This document shows positions 11,031 through 20,783 of a DNA stretch of 64,000 nt, piece after piece; position 1 is the first letter of the stretch, and each line of letters starts with the position of its first letter. The stretch is from Pictodentalium vernedei (taxonomy: Eukaryota; Mollusca; Scaphopoda; Dentaliida; Dentaliidae), in NCBI GenBank assembly GCA_031216915.1, contig CM062292.1, forward strand, positions 69,614,790 to 69,678,789, read 5' to 3'. Position numbers and translations under genes: made by a program. Under the pieces are notes generated by a model that was not told the origin of the DNA, did no database searches, and saw only the letters and a list, made by a program, of their open reading frames with translations.

Positions 11031-12150
11031 AGGTCCTCACCTCGACTTGTCCCAGGTTGGAGGAAGGATAGCAGAGTTTGCAGACCATTGGTCCACCATC
11101 ACATCCGATCCGTGGGTGTTAGATGTTGTTCGGTCCGGGCTGCGAATATCCTTCCGACGGCAACCCACTCTGTCAAGGGTGCCTCTTCCAACCAGAGTTC
11201 CTTCAGACGTTTTACGTTGGGAACTTTTGTCCACAGAGATTGGCAATCTCCTGGCAAAGGAGGCGATCGAGGTCGTCAAGAACATTCAGTCAGTGGGATT
11301 CTATTCCCGCCTATTCTTGGTGCCGAAGTAGGACGGCCGACTCCGACCGGTTATCGATCTGAGTATCCTGAACCAGTCTATCATTGCTCCCAAGTTCAGC
11401 ATGGAGACTTTCAGGTCGGTCCGCCAATCTATTCACCAGGGAGATTTCGCTGCCAGCATTGACCTGCGAGACGCTTACTTCCACGTTCCGATGCATCGGG
11501 TGTCATGGAAGTATCTCAGGTTCGCTTTTCTGGGGCGAGTTTACCAGTTCAAGGCCATGCCTTTCGGCCTCAAGCTGGCTCCTTGGGCCTTCACCAGACT
11601 GATGTCGCATGTGATAGCGTTCCATCGCACACAGTCCAGGGTGACTACTTCGGCATATCTGGACAATATCCTCTAGAGGCATTCCAATGCTGCCTTACTG
11701 GAGTTCGATGTTGCCACTCTGTTGAGCTTGCTACTGTCGCTAGGATTCAGAGTCAACAAGGAGAAGTCGGACCTGGTCCCTTCTCAGTCGTTTTGTCATC
11801 TGGGGATGGCTTTCCAAACCCAATTCAATTTGGTAGCGGTTCCCCAGGCCAAGGCTGTGATTCTCTCAGCTTTTGCTCTGACTCTGTCCCAGTCCACGTC
11901 CGCAACCGCTCGGAGTTTTCTCCGGCTGATCGGTCTCTGCGGTTTGGTGACGGATCTCATTCCTCTAGGTCGGCTGTGTGTCAGACCTCTCCAACACTTT
12001 CTGCTCAGTCGTTGGAGGCCGAATGTCGATTCTCTGGATCATGTGCTTCCGTTTCCGGAATCTCTTTATCCTCACCTTCTTCCCTGGAAGATGTTAAGTG
12101 GATTACTCAGGGTGTTCCATTGGACTTACCCATATCCGATTGCGTTCTGA
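10990..12150 (+). pseudogene. Reverse transcriptase of DIRS-B
   Basis: Frames 10990-11331, 11401-11676 and 11722-12150 make up the domain. They are split by two in-frame TAG stops, at about 11329 (VPK*DGR, Lys codon lost) and 11674 (DNIL*RHS, Gln codon lost in comparison with copy A). Motif A is SIDLRDAYFHV, motif B is FKAMPFGLKLAPWAF, and motif C is AYLDN with Asn in place of the second catalytic Asp. The domain begins just past the Gag C terminus with the GPHLDLSQVGG segment shared with copies A and F. Confidence 0.85.
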
Positions 12151-12850
12151 CGGCAGATGCCAGCGATCTCGGATGGGGTGCGATGTTGGATCCTCTCGGT
12201 CTTTCCCTACACGGGATGTGGGACCAGGATCAAGCAGCTTTACACATCAACCAGAAGGAGCTTCTTGCTCTTCCTCTGAGTTTCAGGCAGTGGATCCCTC
12301 ACCTGTCGAATCGCCAGGTCCTTCTGCTGTCCGACAATTCGACAGTGGTTGCTTACATTCGGAACCAGGGCGATGTACGAATTAGCTCGGGATCTTCTAC
12401 TGCTCGCTCAAGATGTTCACGCCGGAGTGGTTGTTCGTCACATACCCAGTTGTCTGAACGTCCTAGCCGACTCCCTGTCCCGACAGGGCAGGGTTATTTC
12501 CACCAAGTGGATGCTCCACAGGGCAGTGTTCCAGTCGCTTTGCGATCTCTGGGGACGTCCCCACATCGACCTCTTTGCGACTCGTTGGAACCATCAGGTG
12601 GACACTTTTGTGTCCCCGTGTCCAGATCCTCTGGCTTTTTCCGTGGACGCTCTGTCACTCGATTGGAACGGTCTTGTTGGCTACGCCTTCCCGCCGGTTC
12701 CGATTCTACCTCAGGTTCTAGCCAAAATTCAAACCTGCAGTTGTCGAATCATTCTGATCGCTCCCCTGTCGCCTCAGCGGGTGTGGATCAATCAGCTCCG
12801 CTCGCTGATGGCGGTGGTTCCTGCACATCTCCCGCTACATCGTGACCTTC
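12098..12850 (+). pseudogene. RNase H and linker region of DIRS-B
   Basis: In the 11505-12845 frame the motifs are TADASDLGWGAM (first catalytic Asp), HINQKELLALPLSF (catalytic Glu) and LLLSDNSTVVAYIRNQGD (catalytic Asp). A frameshift near 12375 moves the reading to the 12349-13002 frame. This continues with NVLADSLSRQG (fourth acidic residue) and HIDLFATRWNHQ, then YVSP-type DIRS/gypsy-like connector sequence. The order RT-RNase H-recombinase is as in other DIRS elements. Confidence 0.85.
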
Positions 12851-12851
12851 T

Positions 12852-13970
12852 TTGTCAAGGTCGCCCGAGGAGTTTTCACGTCGACCCGACTTCATTGTGC
12901 CTTCACGCATATCTTTCGTCAGGTCATGTCTCCTCCATAGAGGTTTTTCGAGACGAGCAGTGGAGTGCATTTCTTCTTCACGTCGGCACTCCACTGGTTT
13001 AGCTTATGCAGCTACATGGAAGGTCTTCTGTCGATGGTGTGCTGATCACTCTGTTGATTATGCAAATCCTTCGATTTCACATATTGCAGAGTTTCTGGTA
13101 TATCTGTTTGATTCTCGGAGTCTCCAGCCTGTTACCATCAAGGGTTACAGGTCCATGCTTTCAGAGACTTTTTCTTATGTGGGGAAGCGTCGTATCGGCA
13201 CTAATCCTTACCTCTCCAAGATTGTTCGGCACTTTTCTTTGAAAAGGCCTCGGACTTTGCAGTTTACCCCACAATGGAATCTTTCGTGGGTGCTGCTTTG
13301 CTTGGGGGGAGGGGGCGCCGTTCGAACCTTTATCCCAGGTGGATATGCATTTTCTCACATATAAGACGGCTTTTCTGATGGCGTTTGCTTCGGCCAGACG
13401 GGTTAGTGAGCTTCACGTCCTCTCGGTTGACCCGGCCTTTTTTAGGAGCTCTCCCAACAGTGTTACTTTTACCACTGATTGCTCTTTTTTGGCCAAGAAT
13501 CAGTTACCAGATACTACTCCTCCTCCTATCTGTATCAGGGCTCTTCCTTCTGTTGAGGTAATCGCCCTTTGCTCTGTCCGGCCCGTGCTATTCACATTTA
13601 TCTCGATCGGACACGTTTCATACGGAAAGGCAGAAAACGTTTTTTTCTGTCTCTTATTCCGGGTTGACAGAAGATCTCTCCTCAGTTCATTTCTCGATGG
13701 ATTTGTCTTGCTATTCATAATGCTTACGGTCGTTTAGCAGCTGGCGATTGTATTACCAATCGTATTTCTGCCCACGAGGTGTGGGCACTGTCCACCTCTT
13801 GGGCTTATTCTAACTCCGTCAAGTTGTCGGATGTTATGCAGGCAGCCTACTGGAGAAATGCCTCTACTTTCTCCACCTTTTATCTGCGCCAGTTTCAGGA
13901 GCAGTCGGAGGACCTTTTTGCCCTGGGTCCTCTTTCTTCTGCTCATGCTGTTGTCTGCCATAGCCATTAG
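12852..13970 (+). pseudogene. Tyrosine recombinase of DIRS-B
   Basis: The N-terminal core-binding part contains FCRWCADHSVDYANPSISHI and LQPVTIKGYRSMLSE. The catalytic part contains TAFLMAFASARRVSELHVLS (first Arg). Where copies A and D read HEVRALST, this copy reads HEVWALSTSWAYSNS, so the second catalytic Arg is replaced by Trp. The nucleophile region is FSTFYLRQF. Frames 12852-13364, 13339-13737 and about 13725-13970 are joined by frameshifts near 13300-13340 and 13560-13600. The role in life would be integration of a circular cDNA into the genome. Confidence 0.87.
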
Positions 13971-14186
13971 GCTTCTTGAAGGTCAGTTTCAGCCTTGTAC
14001 TGTTACTGCCCTTTTTCTGTCTGTGTGTCACACAGGCCCATATGTCTCCTTTCATTGTCCTTTACCAATGATTGCGACGTTATGGTTAATAAGCCTCGGG
14101 ACCTCTTCCTTCTGCTTCACGGTTCCAGTGCACTAGGGTTATGTGTGGGTTGGTTATGCGATTCCCTCCAGCCTATTGTCTATTCA

Positions 14187-14277
14187 GCCTGTAGTAAACA
14201 ATTGTGAGTAGGTTGATAAGAAATCTAAATTTTATAGTAAATTTCCTTTCTTATTATACCTACCACAATTGTTTACA
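14187..14277. repeat. Internal complementary region of DIRS-B
   Basis: The first half (CCTGTAGTAAACAATTGTGAGTAGG...) is the complement of the left end. The second half (AAATTTCCTTTCTTATTATACC...) is the complement of the right end at 14581-14641. In DIRS-1 this region templates completion and circularisation of the cDNA. Confidence 0.9.
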
Positions 14278-14355
14278 TGGAGGCCCTCCCGTCTTCTTTA
14301 CGGGTAAAGAATCTTTCCTCCCCGCTGATCACATAACTCTAACATTGACGGATTC

Positions 14356-14590
14356 AAAAAGAATGAGTCTTTAGCGACGGTATATGCGCACTGGCAACAG
14401 AAGTCGTGGAGTTGTACTTGGGAGAGAGCGTCCCGTACTGGGTCTGCGCCGGTTGCACTCGACCCATGTTTTGGCTTATTTTTTCTTGGTGCTTTTGCAC
14501 CACATTTCTTTCCCAAATTGCTTGGGAAAGACATAAATAGAGAGTATTTTATCCGAGTTAGGGACTTCCACTGTAGTGCAAGCCTGTAGT
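14356..14590 (-). repeat. Right inverted terminal repeat of DIRS-B
   Basis: It is the complement of 8218-8440 and is followed by a right-end extension to 14641. The CCTGTAGTAAACAATTGT motif appears here and again in the internal complementary region. Confidence 0.88.
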
Positions 14591-14686
14591 AAACAATTGT
14601 GGTAGGTATAATAAGAAAGGAAATTTACTATAAAATTTAGATTTTCAAGATGTTTTTTAACTGTAGCCCCGAATGAATAATATTAT

Positions 14687-14923
14687 CCCTTTATCCAAGG
14701 AATCGTCTGCTTGTGCCCTCGTAATATACAAATTCCGCAGTTGAAAAAATAAATTAAAAAAATTTCAACAAAACTATATCATGTGACCCCTCATTGGAAC
14801 GAGCTCGTTTAGCTCGTTCCAATGAGGGGTCACATAATATAGTTTTGTTGAAATCTTTGGGGAAAATCGGATAAACTAATTTTGAAAATAATAAATTTTG
14901 ATATCGTCTGCGTCGGGTAAAGG
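14687..14923. mobile_element. piggyBac-like palindromic MITE, copy P1
   Basis: The outer ends read CCCTTTATCC and GGGTAAAGG. The centre is a long palindrome, GGAACGAGCTCGTTTAGCTC... flanked by CATGTGACCCCTCATT and its complement. It lies inside hAT element 1 and also occurs in the sister copy, so it predates the spread of that hAT family. Confidence 0.8.
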
Positions 14924-15102
14924 TTTTTCAAATCGCATCATCAAGGCATGCTAATTCATTCCGACTGTGATACCTTGAGTCTCGATTGTGGTACTTGTGT
15001 TCATATATCTGAACAGTTTTCGATATACCAGTATACCGCGGTATTTTTTTTAATACCGATACCGGTATTCACTTTTGAATATCGTGCAGCCCTATTCTGT
15101 AT

Positions 15103-17235
15103 TACTGGTAAAATAGACTACTGTGATGACAAAAGTGATCTCTTTCTTGATCAGAAGACCTGGAAATAGAGAGTGTACATTGTAACCAGTTAACAGGTTA
15201 GGCTATGTACAGTACAGCCTATAACAAAGTATACCATTAGGCAATATTCTTTTGTTAATGACACCATATTAGCGACTTATTTTGGCGATATTCCGATAGC
15301 ATTAACGTGATATTTTAAACATGTTGTGATGAATATTGCAAGACAAACACGTGCATGGCGCAATATTTTCATAGCTATTGTTCGTTATTTTTTGGATGTA
15401 AAGAAGAGGAGAGTTTACTTATAAAAATATGGACGATTTGAGTAACACAAAGCTTTTGATGTTGAATGAACTGATGTAGTCGATGTATTTGTTGATGGCG
15501 ATGCTATTAAAGCTTGAGTTTCCCTTGGACTGCCCGGCTTCATGAATGTCCTTGAGAGTATGTTCACGTGATAATTGCAGTTTAAACTTTTATAAATATA
15601 ATGCTCTCAATCTTTAACTCTTAACCCACTGAGTATTTTCAAGATATTTTTTCATCAAATCTAATCATGGCTGCTGTAAAGCAGCCATGATTAGTGTTGA
15701 TGAAAAATTAATCTAAATATAACAAGAAATCATTGGTGAATAAATCCATTCAATTTACAGGGGAAAATATGTTTAAATATGCCCAAATTGTACTTACATC
15801 AGTGACAAGAGAAACGCTGTGCTGGGCAGGAATATCCAGCAGCAGCATGCAAAGAGTTAAAGTCAAAGGGAGGGTGGGTGGGGGCTGGGTCTTGAAAAAT
15901 ATCCTTCAAAATCCTTCGTAATATTCAAAAATTATCCAGAATTATATACGCATAAGCAAGAATATGTTCACCCAGCACAATGAACTGATGAACTGACTAA
16001 AAAATATTGTGTTCAATTTCAGGATTTTTTTAAGCTTCCTGCTTATTAAAACATGTCTTTGTGTACTTGTTTATTTTGTAATCGCATTGAAATGATCATT
16101 GTTAACAATTATTTGAGTGTTTATATTTGTTTACTGTTTAGCATTGATATGACTTCACCAATTCTTTTAATGGAAATGGTTATCGCTAATAATTAATCAT
16201 GTGTTCACTGTTGTTTTTAATTTTGTATCTTGGTATGGTGTAGGTGTTGTAAATAATATAAATATACTGTAAACAATATAATGAAAATTGGTTTGGAAGT
16301 TATTACGTTATATAGGGTTTTTTGATTTTGTCATCTTAGCGCATTCGACCAGCCAAATCACAACCAACTGACACGTTATTCCTATAAAAATATCACGATG
16401 TTCAGATATGAATGTGACACAAATTGCCCAAATAGCACGTTAGCGCGACCAGGTTTCCACTTTATTGTAGGCTGTACTGTATTATGCTGGTAACCTAGAG
16501 GAAATACAAGTTGTGATGCTTTCCTGTCTTCTCCGCTTTTACAAACTAGCCAGGCTGTTTACGTTTTAACAAACTTTACGCCAAAGTGAATATCAACAAT
16601 TATAGCTCAATTTCGCTTTGGCGAGATCGTACATTAGTTGTTGCTATTTATTTGGGCAGAAATTATGTTAAGAAGTCAATGGCATGCCACTCTATTCAAA
16701 TGTGGACATAATGAGCAACCTTTGTGTCAAGTTAGTTTAAAAAAATTGTCAATTCTGGCTAGCAAAACATATGGGATTCCGAATTTTATTTATTTTGAAT
16801 TTATTATTTTGTTGTGACTTGTAGTATGTTCACATATTTTACGATCGGTGTAACCCCTATGTAACCTACATGTTATTTCCAGACTGCAATCTGATTGCGA
16901 TACATTTACACCAATCATTCAATATTTCATAAATACAGTGCTGCAAAATCAAGAGTGAATAAGGAAAATCATATGAAAATACCATATGAGATGCAAGGTT
17001 TTCTCATTTCTGTTTCTGCGTGTGATATTCTACAGTGTTCAGGGTATGAAAAGAGAAGGGAATTTGGGCCAAATCACGATCCAGTCACGATGCAGTTGAG
17101 ATTATTTGTCCACTTTTGTAATCACACTAATGTAAAACCTGGTAACCAGTGGTAACCAATGCCTGGGGTGGTACATGTAGTCCTTTTAAGTGGTGTTGAG
17201 GTATAAATGATTGGCTAAACATTGGTTTAGATATA
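15103..17235 (+). other. Intron 1 interior without recognisable gene
   Basis: It is AT-rich sequence with a hairpin at 15648-15705. No frame here has a recognisable domain or paired splice sites; the open stretch 16895-17155 looks accidental. Confidence 0.6.
15648..15705. repeat. Hairpin with CTAATCATGGCTGCT arms
   Basis: Arms 15661-15675 and 15680-15694 are exact complements, extended outward by TTTTTCATCAA and its mirror with a short mismatch. The loop is 4 bases. Confidence 0.88.
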
Positions 17236-17663
17236 CAGTGGAGCCCACTTAATTGGATATCTCTTAATTGTATATCCCTTTAATTGAGTATAATTTTCAA
17301 ACACAAAACCATTTACCATACCTTCAGTACAAATTTGATCTGTTAATTGCATATAGGTTGTAGAATAAACTCCTGTTAATTGTATATAAATTTTTGTAAT
17401 ATGTCGAAAAAATAACTGTGGCACGAACCAATTTTCCTTATTTATCAACCTTTTTGGCCTCACTACATCCAGTACAGACATTTATTCTATTATATCTTGT
17501 TTGACAGAGCTCTATGAGCTCTATCAAACAAGATATAATAGAATAAATGCTCAGTTTACCTCAAGAACACAGGAAACTGACCAAATCCCTGTTTATTGTA
17601 TACTCCTGTTAATTGAATAATTTTCATTGGTAAAATGGATATTCAATTAAGAGGATTCTACTG
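17236..17663. mobile_element. MITE family T, copy 1 (TTAATTG-rich, pogo/Tc1-type)
   Basis: It starts CAGTGGAGCCCACTTAATTG after TA and ends AAGAGGATTCTACTG. The middle is a palindrome around GACAGAGCTCTATGAGCTCTATC, flanked by TTTATTCTATTATATCTTG and its mirror. The repeated TTAATTGTATA/TTAATTGAATA units are distinctive. It has no coding capacity. Confidence 0.85.
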
Positions 17664-17876
17664 GATTTGTGTCATAATAGAGCAGTCATTGCTGAAAGTG
17701 ACCTTAGGGCTGCACGATACTCGAAAACTGAATACCGGTATCGGTATTCATGAAAATACTGCAGTATACCAGTATATTGAAAGACTGTTCAGATATCTGG
17801 ACATACATACCATAATCTGGACTTGAACCATCATAGTGGAACGAATTAGCATTCCTTGATGATGTAGTTCAAATAA

Positions 17877-18099
17877 CCCTTTACCCAACACAGACAATAT
17901 CAAAATTTATTATTTTAAATATTAGTTTAGCAAATTTTTTTAAAAATTTCAACAAAACAACATTGTGACCCTTCATTGGAACAAGCTCAACGAGCTCATT
18001 CCATTGGGGATCAGATGATATGGTTTTGTTGAATTTTTTTGAAAAATATTTTTTCACCTGCTGAATTTGTATATTATGCGGTTGGATGGGGTCAGAAGG
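17877..18099. mobile_element. piggyBac-like palindromic MITE, copy P2
   Basis: It begins CCCTTTACCCAACACAGAC and has the foldback centre GGAACAAGCTCAACGAGCTC. The far end is degraded (GGTCAGAAGGATAAT). It corresponds to P1 in the other hAT copy. Confidence 0.75.
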
Positions 18100-18190
18100 A
18101 TAATATTATTCATTTGGGACTATCGTTACAAATCAAGACATCTTGAAAATTAAATTGTGGGTAAATAAATAATAGCGATAAATCGATATA

Positions 18191-19081
18191 CACGACTGCA
18201 CAAGCGACTGTTACATGAATATCCTAGGTCCGAGGTGAGACAAAAGTATTAAACCCACCCGAGATTACCCGGACAATGAAAGCAGTAATTAAATTGGACA
18301 AGACATTTGGCGTGAAAAGGATTGACTCCAGAGAGCATAATCGTAGCATTAACCCTTTACCCAATGAATCGCCCGCATCTGCCCACCTAATCTGCAGATT
18401 CAGCAAATGAAAAAATATTATTTTTCGTAAAATTTTAACAAAACCATATCATGTGACCCCTCTTTGGAACGAGCTCGTTGAGCTCGTTCCAATGAGGGGG
18501 TCACATGATATGGTTTTGTTGAAATTTTTTGAAAAAAATTAAAAAAGATATTTAAATTAAAAAAATTTGATATCGTCTGCGTTGGGTAAAGGCTTAATTG
18601 TGAAATAGATTAGACCACATAAACTACTGCATGATGATGTCACAGAATGTCAGAATGATAACCAGTCATCAATAATTTTCTGAATCAAATTTATGTACGT
18701 TTGTGTCGGAATGTTGCAATTTGTCAAAATTTAAGAAAAAATATTCTAACTGATTAAAAACGTAAATATTTTATGAGTGTTGGTAATGGTAAGGCCAACG
18801 TCATTTCTTCGAGTTGAGATTGTTGAGTTATTCATGTATTTTGACCACAAAATTGTGAGAGTCATGTAAAATATGACAATAAGTACATACTTTTCGCTCA
18901 GGTGCCCTAGAAATTAATTACTGCTGTAATCTGTTTGACCGAGAATCACGGCGATTTTAATATCGTGTCGGACATTGACTCGAGAAACATTCGCCAATAT
19001 TAGTCGCCGACTTCTCTTAGATCTTGAGTGAAGATATCGTTGACCTGGGATATTCATGTAATGGTCACTTACGCAGTGGTG
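18191..19081. mobile_element. Element X: 891-bp TIR transposon nested in hAT element 2
   Basis: Imperfect inverted repeats of about 40 bp bound it: CACGACTGCACAAGCGACTG at the left against the complement of the right end, ACACCACTGCGTAAGTGACC type, both continuing into TTACATGAATATCC. TA flanks both sides (18189-18190, 19082-19083). Joining the flanks restores the uninterrupted hAT sequence. There is no transposase; it is probably a Tc1/mariner-type non-autonomous element. It carries P3. Confidence 0.82.
18353..18593. mobile_element. piggyBac-like palindromic MITE, copy P3, TTAA-flanked
   Basis: TTAA stands at 18349-18352 and 18594-18597. The termini are CCCTTTACCCAATG and GTTGGGTAAAGGC. The interior is a near-perfect foldback around GGAACGAGCTCGTTGAGCTC. 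TTAA duplication with CCCTTT-type ends is typical of piggyBac-derived MITEs. Confidence 0.87.
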
Positions 19082-19361
19082 TATTTGTAATTACACCGGT
19101 ATTCGATCGATACTGGTTTGAATACCAGTATGTATCGGTTTATCGATATACTGTGCGGCCCTAAGTGACCTAAACACAAGTAAATAATTAATACATCAAT
19201 GGTAAAGAGACATTTGATAGTCAAACATTTTGAAATCAGAAATTATTTGCAGAACAGGACCAGTTTTTTATAAATCCACTTTTACAAACACATTTACAAA
19301 CACATTTACAAGAAGGATAGGTGAGAGATGACAGACTATATTACAATTAATTATAATTTAG

Positions 19362-19536
19362 TTCAGAAGATGATGATGATGATTATTATGATGATGATGA
19401 TAATGAAGAAAGGTCATCCCCAAGATCAAGACAGAATAGGTTGAAGAATGGAAAGAAAGGAATAAACATGACTCCACCTGATGTTTTGTTGAACAGGGCA
19501 CTGAAGAAATCAAAAAGATATGTCAAAGAGAAGAAT
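19362..19536 (+). CDS. TTC23-like gene, exon 2 (acidic segment, then start of TPR region)
   Basis: The acceptor AATTATAATTTAG ends at 19361 and the donor GTATGT starts at 19537. One base completes the codon from exon 1, then the frame reads SEDDDDDYYDDDDNEE, a basic stretch (SRQNRLKNGKKG) and MTPPDVLLNRALKKSKRYV, ending in phase 0 after KEKN. The last part aligns with the N-terminal helix of TTC23 proteins, where a P-x-E/D-x-L...A-K-K/S pattern precedes the first TPR. The Asp run is encoded largely by GAT repeats, so the acidic tract could vary in length. Confidence 0.85.
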
Positions 19537-19680
19537 GTATGTATGATATCCATGTATTTTTTATTCTTATAATTTCTAAAACTGATTATACATTGTACCA
19601 TGACTACTCAGGGTTCCCATGCTTCTTGGAATTACTTGAAATTCTGAGAATTTGAAGAAATAAATTCCAGGACCCCTTAA

Positions 19681-19925
19681 TCCTTTACCCAAAGCAGCAG
19701 GAAATATCAAAGTTTATTATTTTAAATACCATTTTTTTAAATTTTTTCAAAAAATGTCAACAAAACCATATCATGTGACCCCTCATTGGAACGAGCTTGG
19801 CGGGCTCATTCCAAAGAGGGATCACATGATATGGTTTTGTTGAAATTTTTCGAAAAATACTATTTTTTCATCTGCTGAATTTGCATATTATGCGGGCGGA
19901 TGTGGGCGATTCATTAGGTAAAGGG
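19681..19925. mobile_element. piggyBac-like palindromic MITE, copy P4, TTAA-flanked
   Basis: TTAA stands at 19677-19680 and 19926-19929. The ends are TCCTTTACCC and TAGGTAAAGGG. The foldback centre is GGAACGAGCTTGGCGGGCTC. Confidence 0.87.
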
Positions 19926-19965
19926 TTAAACCTAATGTAATTCTAACTTTTATCACCTTTATTGT

Positions 19966-20165
19966 AACAAAACAGGTGCTCCGCCATGTAGCCTCAGTAA
20001 TTTACATGTTTCATTCTAAGAACCTTATTAGTTATTTCTAGGCAGTAGTAGTAGTTTCTATACAGGCAGCCAAGACTTGAATAAAAAACAACTGCAAAGA
20101 TATACTGTGTTCAATTTCAGGATTTTGAACTTATCAACTGTCAAAGTGAAACAAAAATGAATAAA
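19966..20165. repeat. Interspersed repeat family R, copy 2
   Basis: AACAGGTGCTCC, CTAAGAACCTTATTAGTTATTTC, CAGGCAGCCAAGACTTG and ACAACTGCAAAG occur in the same order as in the copies at 3167 and 60636. Half of the central foldback has been lost. Confidence 0.6.
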
Positions 20166-20783
20166 AATCTACAGGTCATAACTATTTTGGTGCATAATAT
20201 TCTGAGAAACAAGATTCTTAACGCATAATATTTTTCAGGGATTTTACCAAAATATGAGTTATTTACTAAATGGTTATAATTTTAAAACCGTTGAATCTCC
20301 TTGAAACTTTCATGTATTATTATTGACTAGAAGAAGTCTTAAATTTAAAAAGAAGGTTGCCATGGAGATAAAGTCATATGGCACTAGAGGCCATCTTGAA
20401 TTCAATATACAGTACATGCCAAGCATTGTGCTATAAATTCTGGCCGCACGACAACATATTCGCTGCAGAGTTTGAGTGAACTCCTGCGAACTTTGGCAGT
20501 AAACTGATTATCCTTGTGATCCCCTACATCTGCATGTGACTAGGATTAACACTGAACAGCTACTGTAATTACACACTGGATTTAAGTCCGCAAACACTGA
20601 TCGGATCTGAGAGCTTAACATGGATTTCTGTGAGAGAAAAATTCTTTCAGATATGCATAAAATTCCCCCCAAATTTCTCCCCTTGTTTTTGATAACTTTG
20701 TCAAGAAAGAAACTTTGTCAAGAAAGACAAAACAATGAAATATTATTGAAATAGCACAGACTCACATTATTTTTTATACACCC

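Larger units (their letters stand above)
8184..14641 (+). mobile_element. DIRS-B: near-complete family-1 DIRS retrotransposon
   Basis: The order is left inverted terminal repeat, Gag, overlapping RT and RNase H, tyrosine recombinase, internal complementary region, right inverted terminal repeat. The internal region at 14187-14277 is the complement of the left end joined to the complement of the right end, which is diagnostic for DIRS-group elements and excludes Ngaro/PAT split repeats. The empty site is visible in the sister hAT copy near 18140-18160. It shows that insertion created no target duplication, as expected for recombinase-mediated integration. I see no methyltransferase domain. Several frameshifts and stops make this copy non-coding. 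Confidence 0.93.
8063..15094. mobile_element. hAT-type non-autonomous element 1, split by DIRS-B
   Basis: The ends read TAGGGCTGCACGGTATATCG and its complement ATCGTGCAGCCCTA. They are flanked by a perfect 8-bp duplication, TTCTGTAT (8055-8062 and 15095-15102), typical of hAT transposition. Removing the DIRS insertion (8184-14641) leaves about 570 bp. That matches the second copy (17705-19163) after removal of its own insertion, which lies in the opposite orientation. It has no transposase. It also contains a piggyBac-like palindrome (14687-14923) that is present in both copies. Confidence 0.92.
17705..19163. mobile_element. hAT-type non-autonomous element 2, carrying a nested element
   Basis: The ends TAGGGCTGCACGATACTCG and GTGCGGCCCTA are flanked by a perfect 8-bp duplication, AGTGACCT (17697-17704, 19164-19171). 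Without the nested element (18191-19081) it is about 566 bp, the size of hAT element 1 without DIRS-B. It lies inverted relative to hAT element 1. Its intact sequence around 18140-18160 supplies the pre-insertion site for DIRS-B. Confidence 0.92.

Noticed and set aside
8184..14641. Ngaro- or PAT-type element with split direct repeats
   Set aside because: The terminal repeats are inverted and an internal complementary region is present, which defines the DIRS group proper.
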